A stretch of DNA of 64,000 bases from JBBROS01 sp965260935. Lineage in GTDB: Bacteria > Pseudomonadota > Alphaproteobacteria > Acetobacterales > Acetobacteraceae. A model generated the notes under the pieces. That model had not been told where the DNA came from, did no database searches, and saw nothing but the letters and a program-made list of their open reading frames with translations. A program made the translations under genes and the position numbers. Positions within the stretch are counted from its first letter, which is position 1, and the number at the start of each line of letters is the position of its first letter. This document shows positions 57,662 through 64,000 of the stretch, one piece after another. The stretch covers positions 806,001-870,000 of the forward strand of contig OZ253374.1 of the NCBI GenBank assembly GCA_965260935.1, in the 5' to 3' direction.

Positions 57662-59065
57662 ATGCGTAAGCTCCTTCTTGCCAGCGTGGCGCTGCTCGGC
57701 GCGTCGGTTGCGACGGCCGATTTCGCCGAAGCCCAGAAGCTGGGCAATCCCGATCCCGGCACGGTGACGGTTCGGTTGAACGGCCGGGTGCGGTTCTACG
57801 CCTACGGCGCGTTCGACCGCGACGTGGACAACAACCCGGCGGCGGGCGCCGCGGCATTGGGGCCGAACGCGGGCACGAACAAGCAGAGCAGCTACGGCTT
57901 CGCCGAGTACGGCCGCCTTTATCCGGGCTTTGACGGGCAGACCGCCAACGGGCTGAAATACGGCGCCAGCCTGGAAATCCGGCAGGACGCGTCGTCGCCG
58001 GCGGGCGGCGGCTCGTTCGGCTCCATTTCGGGCACGAACCCGCAGCGCTCCGAACTCTATTTCCGGCGCGTGTGGGGCTACATCGGGGCCGACAAGTTCG
58101 GCACGCTGCGGGTCGGCGCCACGGACCAGCCGACCAGCCTTTACCTGACCGGCAACTTCGAGAACTTCGACAGCGGCGGCTTCAACGGCGACGTGCCGGG
58201 CATCTCGGGCACGGCGCTCGTCGCTTGGCCGTTCTCCGACACCGGCAGCAACTACACCACGAACAAGGCCGTCTACCTGTCGCCGCAGCTCTACGGGTTC
58301 GACTTCGGCGTGTCGTATGAGCCGAGCACGGCCAACGTGAGCGGCGGCAACAACTGCCCGGGCGGCATCTCGGCCCCAGGGTGCGACCGGTTGTCGTCCA
58401 CGCCGACCAACCTTGAGACGGCGCGGCGCAAGAACACGGTTGACGCGCTGGTCCGCTATCGCGGCACGTTCGCGGGCTTCGGCATCGCGGCGACCGGCGC
58501 CTATATCGGCGGCAGCCACGTGCAGGACAACTCGAACCTTGGCGGGAACTTCAATTCGAACCCACTGACCACGAGTTCGGCAACCGGGTCGGCCAACCTG
58601 CCGCGGTACAACTACCAGGGACTGAACATCGGCGACTTCGGCGTCGCCGTCACCTACGCGGGCTTCAGCGTCGGCGGCCACTACACGTTCGGCCAGTTCA
58701 ACGGCAACGTCTCGGTGCCGAAGCCGGACGGGTACGACAACGGCGAAGCCTGGTTGGCGGGCGGCTCTTACACGGTCGGGCCGCTCGTGGTTGGCGCGTC
58801 CTATTTGTATAACAAAAGCGCGGGCAACCTGAGCAACGACTACTTCGGGCGGCAGCGCACGGAGCAGGGCGTGGCGGCCGGCGCGACCTATACGGTGGCG
58901 CCGGGCTTGGCCCTGTCGCTGTCGGGGATTTACGGCATCCGCAAGCAGAACGGCTACAACTTCGTGACCGGAGCGGGCGTGAACGCGGCCAACCCGAACG
59001 GCAACCCGAACAACAACAAGATCGTCTCGACGCTGGTCTACTTCGGCACGTTGTTCAGCTGGTAA
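57662..59065 (+). CDS. Outer-membrane porin, first tandem copy
   Basis: Beta-barrel porin of 467 aa. A signal peptide (MRKLLLASVALLGASVATA) is followed by GTVTVRLNGRVRFYAYGAFD, repeated amphipathic strands and a C-terminal Phe-Ser-Trp (YFGTLFSW) ending in an aromatic residue as BAM substrates do. VWGYIGADKFGTLRVGATDQ is the constriction-loop region typical of alphaproteobacterial general porins. AGGAG at 57648-57652 sets the ATG at 57662. A nearly identical paralogue of the same length follows. Confidence 0.92.
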   Translation: MRKLLLASVALLGASVATADFAEAQKLGNPDPGTVTVRLNGRVRFYAYGAFDRDVDNNPAAGAAALGPNAGTNKQSSYGFAEYGRLYPGFDGQTANGLKYGASLEIRQDASSPAGGGSFGSISGTNPQRSELYFRRVWGYIGADKFGTLRVGATDQPTSLYLTGNFENFDSGGFNGDVPGISGTALVAWPFSDTGSNYTTNKAVYLSPQLYGFDFGVSYEPSTANVSGGNNCPGGISAPGCDRLSSTPTNLETARRKNTVDALVRYRGTFAGFGIAATGAYIGGSHVQDNSNLGGNFNSNPLTTSSATGSANLPRYNYQGLNIGDFGVAVTYAGFSVGGHYTFGQFNGNVSVPKPDGYDNGEAWLAGGSYTVGPLVVGASYLYNKSAGNLSNDYFGRQRTEQGVAAGATYTVAPGLALSLSGIYGIRKQNGYNFVTGAGVNAANPNGNPNNNKIVSTLVYFGTLFSW

Positions 59066-59084
59066 GCCGCTTGGCGCTGAACGG

Positions 59085-59113
59085 GGGGCGGCGAGGGATC
59101 GCCGCCCCTTTTT
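59085..59113 (+). terminator. Intrinsic terminator of the first porin gene
   Basis: GGGGCGGCGA (59085-59094), GGGA loop, TCGCCGCCCC (59099-59108) and then TTTTT: a 10-bp stem with a T-run, 19 bases after the stop. Confidence 0.9.
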
Positions 59114-59362
59114 CGTTGCCGGGCAAACCTTCGATGCCGAAGCCGCACGCGTGAGCGTTGCTGGCATCTTGCTTGCGCCATTTGCCCTAAGCTCATGTTG
59201 TCGCTCGAATGTCACAGTGTTTCGCAATTGCCATGACGAACGAAAGTTCAGGATTGTTGCCGGGTCCGCAGCTTGGCATGAATGCTCCCACAGCTTTGCT
59301 GCCGCCGGACGAGGCAGTCAGGGTTCACCACGACAGACGCCGGTGCATTGAGGAGGTTCGAC

Positions 59363-60766
59363 ATGCGTAGATTCCTTTTGGCCAGTGCCGCCCTGCTCGG
59401 CACGTCGATCGGGGCGGCTGGTTTCGCCGGCGCCCAGGAGCTTGGCAACCCGGACCCCGGGACTGTCACGGTCCGGTTGAACGGCCGAGTCGTATTCTAC
59501 GCCTATGGCGCGTTCGACCGCGACGTTAACAACAACCCGGCCGTCGGCGCTGCCGCGCTTGGCCCGAACGCGGGCACGAACAAGCAGAGCACCTACGGCT
59601 TCGCCGAGTACGGCCGTTTGTTCCCCGGCTTCGACGGGCAGACCGCCAACGGGCTGAAATACGGCGCCAGCATGGAAATCCGGCAGGACGCGTCGTCGCC
59701 GGCGGGCGGCGGCGCGTTCGGCTCCATTTCGGGCACGAACCCGCGGCGTGCCGAACTCTACTTCCAGCGCGTGTGGGGCTACATCGGGGCCGACAAGTTC
59801 GGCACGTTGCGGGTCGGCTCCACGGACCAGCCGACCAGCCTTTACCTGACCGGCAACTTCGAGAACTTCGACAGCGGCGGCATCAACGGCGACGTGCCGG
59901 GCATCTCCGGCGTTGCCCTTATGGCGTGGCCGTTCTCCGACGTCGGCAGCTACTACAACACCAACAAGGCCGTCTACCTGTCGCCGCAGCTCTACGGGTT
60001 CGACTTCGGCGTGTCGTATGAGCCGAGCACGGCGAACCTGAGCGGCGGCAACAACTGCCCGGGCGGCATCTCGGCCCCAGGGTGCGACCGGTTGTCGTCC
60101 ACGCCGACCAACCTGGAAACGGCGCGGCGCAAGAACTCGGTCGATGCGCTGATCCGCTACCGCGGCACGTTCGCGGGCTTCGGCATCGCGGCGACCGGCG
60201 CCTACATGGGCGGCAGCCACGTGCAGGACAACTCGAACATCGGCGGGAACTTCAATTCGAACCCGCTGACCACGAACTCTGCCGTGGGCTCGGCGAACCT
60301 GCCGCGGTACAACTACCAGGGCCTGAACGCCGGCGACTTCGGCTTGGCGATTACCTACGCGGGCTTCAGCGTCGGCGGCAAATACACGTTCGGGCAGTTC
60401 AACGGCAACGTCGCCAACACGCTTCCGGATGGGTATTCCAACGGCGAGGCCTGGCTTGCGGGCGCGTCATATACGGTCGGGCCTTTGGTTGTCGGCGCGC
60501 ACTACCTTTACAACAAGAGCGCGGGCGACCTGAGCAGCGACTATTTCGGCCGTCAGCGGACGGAGCAGGGCGTGGCCGCCGGCGCGACCTACACGCTCGC
60601 GCCGGGGTTGAGCCTGTACCTGTCCGGGCTGTGGAACGTGCGCAAGCAGAACGGGTACAACTTCGTGACCGGCGCCGGAACGAACGCGCAAAACCCGAAC
60701 GGCGACTCGAACCATAACAAGATCACCGCGTCGCTGATCTACGCGGGCACGCAGTTCAGCTGGTAA
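59363..60766 (+). CDS. Outer-membrane porin, second tandem copy
   Basis: Porin of 467 aa, same length and nearly the same sequence as the first copy over most of the barrel. It has a signal peptide MRRFLLASAALLGTSIGAAG, the same VWGYIGADKFGTLRVGSTDQ segment and an aromatic C-terminus YAGTQFSW. Differences cluster in the signal peptide, loops such as SDVGSYYNTNKAVYL, and the last third. AGGAGG at 59351-59356 is six bases before ATG. Independent leader and terminator suggest separate expression under different conditions. Confidence 0.92.
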   Translation: MRRFLLASAALLGTSIGAAGFAGAQELGNPDPGTVTVRLNGRVVFYAYGAFDRDVNNNPAVGAAALGPNAGTNKQSTYGFAEYGRLFPGFDGQTANGLKYGASMEIRQDASSPAGGGAFGSISGTNPRRAELYFQRVWGYIGADKFGTLRVGSTDQPTSLYLTGNFENFDSGGINGDVPGISGVALMAWPFSDVGSYYNTNKAVYLSPQLYGFDFGVSYEPSTANLSGGNNCPGGISAPGCDRLSSTPTNLETARRKNSVDALIRYRGTFAGFGIAATGAYMGGSHVQDNSNIGGNFNSNPLTTNSAVGSANLPRYNYQGLNAGDFGLAITYAGFSVGGKYTFGQFNGNVANTLPDGYSNGEAWLAGASYTVGPLVVGAHYLYNKSAGDLSSDYFGRQRTEQGVAAGATYTLAPGLSLYLSGLWNVRKQNGYNFVTGAGTNAQNPNGDSNHNKITASLIYAGTQFSW

Positions 60767-60787
60767 GCGTCGCTGCAAGCGCGTGGG

Positions 60788-60815
60788 GGGGCGGTGGGAG
60801 ACCACCGCCCCTTTT
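60788..60815 (+). terminator. Intrinsic terminator of the second porin gene
   Basis: GGGGCGGTGG (60788-60797), GAGA loop, CCACCGCCCC (60802-60811), then TTTT; 21 bases after the stop. Confidence 0.88.
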
Positions 60816-60920
60816 CGCGCGCGGGCCGCGGGACCGGGCTTCGCCGCTTGGCGGTCGCGCGCGTTGCCGGTAAGAGATGCCCCGGCGCGCGCCGCGCCTG
60901 TCCGCGGATGGAACACGATC

Positions 60921-61448
60921 ATGAAACGCCTCGTTCCCCTCACCTTTCTGGCGGCCATCTTGCTGACCGCGGCTTGCGGGAACAGCGCGTTGCGTCCCGT
61001 TGGCGAGGACGAATACCAGGATTACCGCAACAGGGGCGGCGGGCAGGGCAAGCTGTTCGGCGACCAGGGATTGGTGTTCGGCGTCGGCAAGGGGACCAAC
61101 AAGGCGAGGGCCGAGGAAGGCGGCGGGATCGGCGTCAACGCTTATCTCTGGCGCGGGGCGCTGGATACGCTGTCGTTCATGCCGCTGGCCTCCGCGGACC
61201 CGTTCGGGGGCGTGATCATCACCGACTGGTATGAGCCGCCAAGCTCGCCGGGGGAGCGGTTCAAGGCGACGGCTTATATCCTGGGGCGGACGCTGCGGGC
61301 GGATGGGGTCAGGGTGTCGATCTTCCGGCAGGTGATGGACAACGGCCGGTGGGCCGATGCCTCCGTCAGCCCGGTGACGACGGGGGAGATCGTCAACAAG
61401 GTCCTGGCGCGGGCGCGGGAGCTGCGGTCGCAAACGGCCTCGCAATAA
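60921..61448 (+). CDS. DUF3576 domain-containing lipoprotein
   Basis: A 175-aa lipoprotein with a short signal and lipobox LTAACG (Cys near residue 18). The mature domain is GIGVNAYLWRGALDTLSFMP, SADPFGGVIITDWYEPP, RFKATAYILGRTLRADGV and SIFRQVMDNGRWAD, the DUF3576 pattern conserved in alphaproteobacteria. The gene commonly precedes leuS, as here, and an outer-membrane biogenesis role is suspected from that context with lptE; not shown. An upstream in-frame ATG would place the lipobox too far in, so ATG 60921 is used. Confidence 0.88.
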   Translation: MKRLVPLTFLAAILLTAACGNSALRPVGEDEYQDYRNRGGGQGKLFGDQGLVFGVGKGTNKARAEEGGGIGVNAYLWRGALDTLSFMPLASADPFGGVIITDWYEPPSSPGERFKATAYILGRTLRADGVRVSIFRQVMDNGRWADASVSPVTTGEIVNKVLARARELRSQTASQ

Positions 61449-61458
61449 GGCTCGGCAG

Positions 61459-64000
61459 TTGAGCGAAGCATACGATTTCAGGTCGGAGGAGCCGAGATGG
61501 CAGCGGGCCTGGGCGGAGCGCGCCTGCTTCCGCGTCGAGGACGTGCCGGCGGACGGCAGGCCGAAATACTACGTGCTGGAGATGTTCCCGTATCCGAGCG
61601 GGAAGATCCACGTGGGCCATGTCCGCAACTACACGCTGGGCGACGTGGTCGCGCGGTACAAGCGGGCGCGGGGCTTTTCCGTGCTGCATCCGATGGGGTG
61701 GGACGCGTTCGGCCTGCCGGCGGAGAACGCGGCGCGGGACCGGGGCATCCACCCGGCGGAGTGGACGCGCTCCAACATCCAGGCGATGCGGGCCGAGTTG
61801 CAGCGGATGGGCCTGTCGCTCGATTGGTCGCGGGAGATCGCGACCTGCGACCCGGCCTATTACGGCCAGCAGCAACGGCTGTTCCTGGAGCTGCTGAAGG
61901 CCGGGCTGGCGACGCGGCGGGAAAGCTGGGTGAACTGGGACCCGGTTGACGGCACGGTGCTGGCCAACGAGCAGGTGATCGACGGGCGCGGCTGGCGCTC
62001 GGGCGCGGTGGTCGAGAAGCGGCAGCTCAGCCAGTGGTTCATGAAGATCACCGACTACGCCGAGGAACTGCTGGCCGCGCTCGACGATCTGCCGCGGTGG
62101 CCGGAGCGGGTGCGGACGATGCAGGCCCGCTGGATCGGGCGCAGCGAGGGGGCGAGGGTCCGCTTCCAGGAGGCGGCGGGCGGCGACAAGGCGGAGTTCG
62201 GCTCCATCGAGGTGTTCACCACGCGCCCCGACACGCTCTACGGGCTGTCGTTCGTCGCGGTGGCGCCGGACCATCCGGTCGCGTCCGCCATCGCGGCGCG
62301 GAACAACGAGGCGGCGCGGTTCGTGGCGCAGGCGCGCAGCCTGGGGACGAGCGAGGCGGCGATCGAGACGGCGGAGAAGCTGGGGTTCGACACCGGCTTG
62401 CGGGTGCGGCACCCGTTCGACGCGTCGCGCACCGCCCCGGTCTGGATCGCGAACTTCGTGCTGATGGAGTACGGCACGGGCGCGATCTTCGGCTGCCCGG
62501 CGCATGACCAGCGCGACCTTGAGTTCGCGCGCAAGTACAAGCTGCCGGTGCTGCCGGTGATCGCCGGGCCGGAGGGCGTGGCCGTTGGCGAGACCGCCTA
62601 TGTCGGCCCGGGACGGCTGGTGAAGTCCGGGTTCCTGGACGGGATGGAGGTGGAGGACGCCAAGCGCGCCGCGATCGACGCCCTGGAGCGGGAAGGCCAC
62701 GGCGAGGGCGTCGTCAACTGGCGGCTGCGCGATTGGGGGGTGAGCCGGCAGCGGTATTGGGGCGCGCCGATCCCGGTGATCCATTGCCCGGCGTGCGGCG
62801 TCGTGCCGGTGCCGGACGGGCAGTTGCCGGTGGTGCTGCCGGAGGACGTGACGTTCGACACGCCGGGCAACCCGCTCGACCACCATCCGAGCTGGAAGCA
62901 CGTCGCCTGCCCGGCCTGCGGCAAGGAGGCGGTGCGGGAAACGGACACGTTCGACACCTTCGTGGACAGCTCCTGGTATTTCGCGCGGTTCTGCAGCCCG
63001 GGCGCAACAACGCCGTTCGAGCGGGCGGCGGCGGACCATTGGCTGCCGGTTGACCAGTATATCGGCGGCGTCGAGCACGCGATCCTGCACCTGCTGTACG
63101 CGCGGTTCTTCACGCGGGCGCTCCATGCGACGGGGCGGCTGTCGGTGGCGGAGCCGTTCGCCGGCCTGTTCACCCAGGGGATGGTGACGCACGAAACCTA
63201 CAAGGGCGCGGACGGGCGATGGCTGCCGCCCTCGGACATCGAGAAGCTCGCGGACGGCACGGCTCGGCACCGGGCAACCGGGGAAGCGGTCGAGGTCGGG
63301 CGCGGCGAGAAAATGTCCAAGAGCAAGATGAACACCGTCGATCCCGGCGCGATCATTGACGCCTACGGGGCGGACACGGCCCGCTGGTTCGTGCTGTCGG
63401 ACAACCCGCCGGAGCGGGACATCGAGTGGACCGAGGCGGGCGTGGCTGGGGCTTCCCGCTTCATGCAGCGGGTTTGGCGGCTCGGGCTGGGGGTCGCCTC
63501 GGGGGAGCGTGGCGGCGAAGCGGGGGAGCAGGCGCGCATGGAGGTGCGCCGGGCTGTGCACCGGACGACTGCTGCGGTAACGGAGGCACTGGACAGTTTC
63601 GCGTTCAACGTGGCGGTCGCGAAGCTTTATGAGCTGGCGAGCGTGCTGGCGGACGCGGAGCGGACCGGCGTTGCGCTCGATGCCCGGCGGGAGGGGGTTG
63701 TCACGCTGGCCCGCCTCATGGCGCCGATGACGCCGCATCTGGCCGAAGGGGTGCAGCAGTTGATCGATCCGGGAGCGGCGCTGGTGGCCGAGCAGCCATG
63801 GCCGGAGGCGGACCCGGCGTTGCTGGCGATCGAGAGCGTCACGGTCGCGGTGCAGGTGATGGGCAAGCTGCGCGGCACGGTCATGCTTCCGCCCGGGGCA
63901 GGGGAGGCGGAGGCAATCGCCGCGGCGGAATCCGAGCCGAACGTGGCGCGGCTGCTGGAAGGCAAGCGCATCGTCAAGCGCGTCCACGTGCCGGACCGCA
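61459..64000 (+). CDS. leuS: Leucyl-tRNA synthetase (3' end beyond window)
   Basis: Class I aminoacyl-tRNA synthetase; 847 codons are visible and the frame is still open at the edge, so about 20 more are expected. The class I HIGH motif reads PYPSGKIHVGH (near residue 50) and the KMSKS loop is GEKMSKSKMNTVDP near 618. The CP1 editing domain (VFTTRPDTLYGLSFVAV, GTGAIFGCPAHDQRDLEFA) lies between them, and a Cys4 zinc segment CPACG...CPACG precedes KMSKS. The start is taken as TTG 61459 giving LSEAYDFRSEEPRWQ, because no ATG in frame precedes the conserved region; it lacks a strong ribosome site. Confidence 0.93.
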   Translation, partial: MSEAYDFRSEEPRWQRAWAERACFRVEDVPADGRPKYYVLEMFPYPSGKIHVGHVRNYTLGDVVARYKRARGFSVLHPMGWDAFGLPAENAARDRGIHPAEWTRSNIQAMRAELQRMGLSLDWSREIATCDPAYYGQQQRLFLELLKAGLATRRESWVNWDPVDGTVLANEQVIDGRGWRSGAVVEKRQLSQWFMKITDYAEELLAALDDLPRWPERVRTMQARWIGRSEGARVRFQEAAGGDKAEFGSIEVFTTRPDTLYGLSFVAVAPDHPVASAIAARNNEAARFVAQARSLGTSEAAIETAEKLGFDTGLRVRHPFDASRTAPVWIANFVLMEYGTGAIFGCPAHDQRDLEFARKYKLPVLPVIAGPEGVAVGETAYVGPGRLVKSGFLDGMEVEDAKRAAIDALEREGHGEGVVNWRLRDWGVSRQRYWGAPIPVIHCPACGVVPVPDGQLPVVLPEDVTFDTPGNPLDHHPSWKHVACPACGKEAVRETDTFDTFVDSSWYFARFCSPGATTPFERAAADHWLPVDQYIGGVEHAILHLLYARFFTRALHATGRLSVAEPFAGLFTQGMVTHETYKGADGRWLPPSDIEKLADGTARHRATGEAVEVGRGEKMSKSKMNTVDPGAIIDAYGADTARWFVLSDNPPERDIEWTEAGVAGASRFMQRVWRLGLGVASGERGGEAGEQARMEVRRAVHRTTAAVTEALDSFAFNVAVAKLYELASVLADAERTGVALDARREGVVTLARLMAPMTPHLAEGVQQLIDPGAALVAEQPWPEADPALLAIESVTVAVQVMGKLRGTVMLPPGAGEAEAIAAAESEPNVARLLEGKRIVKRVHVPDR

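Noticed and set aside
61393..63987. Minus-strand open frame of 864 codons
   Set aside because: Antisense to leuS, whose HIGH and KMSKS motifs are intact on the plus strand; composition is shadow-like.

Overview
The window reads as the chromosome of a GC-rich alphaproteobacterium, most likely Rhodospirillales/Acetobacteraceae. That placement is inferred from the combination of a MucR/Ros-type regulator, Fur without CxxC pairs, an OlsB-type acyltransferase, two long tandem porins, a PQQ-type sugar dehydrogenase with a diheme cytochrome, and a DUF3576-leuS junction. No rRNA, tRNA or CRISPR array was seen. GTG and TTG starts and 4-base stop/start overlaps are very common. Many long antisense reading frames are shadows of GC-rich genes.

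Layout. 1-2.3 kb: an Ftr1/P19 iron uptake operon with a palindrome just upstream, then two coupled tiny membrane proteins. 2.3-10 kb: a minus-strand housekeeping block (Nfu protein, nitroreductase, tsaB, rimI; then mucR, fur, OlsB-like, 2-hydroxyacid dehydrogenase, lnt, XRE regulator) with a TusA-like gene facing it. 10-18 kb: a periplasmic 5'-nucleotidase, an orphan peptide-binding protein, ndk, an ABC-F ATPase coupled to an acyltransferase, and asd. 18.3-23.7 kb: a complete five-gene dipeptide/oligopeptide ABC transporter operon. 23.8-28.9 kb: a BrnT/BrnA toxin-antitoxin pair, then an IS4-family element split by an intact IS21-family element. The IS21 termini and 7-bp target duplication are visible base by base.

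29-46.8 kb: a plus-strand surface-glycan and type I secretion locus. It holds an RTX-type calcium-binding protein, five glycosyltransferase-like proteins (one without recognisable catalytic residues), a methyltransferase, a polysaccharide pyruvyl transferase-like protein, a small membrane protein, two different type I secretion ABC transporters and an HlyD adaptor. Translational coupling through most of it suggests that glycan assembly and RTX export are one programme. No outer-membrane TolC partner lies in the window.

46.86-50.29 kb: a 3.4-kb, lower-GC mobile element inserted just behind hlyD. It has perfect 21-bp terminal inverted repeats and an 8-bp target duplication. It carries an IS1-like transposase and five other genes (DUF4145, a 72-aa protein, P63C, and two very small proteins). 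A control region with six AAGCAT/ATGCTT repeats overlaps the transposase promoter. This is the best candidate for an undescribed system here.

50.4-64 kb: PQQ-type sugar dehydrogenase, diheme cytochrome c, small secreted proteins, kup, a PEP-CTERM protein, a YggS-like PLP protein divergent from a ThiE-like gene with overlapping start codons, two tandem 467-aa porins each with its own terminator, a DUF3576 lipoprotein, and leuS, which runs off the right edge.
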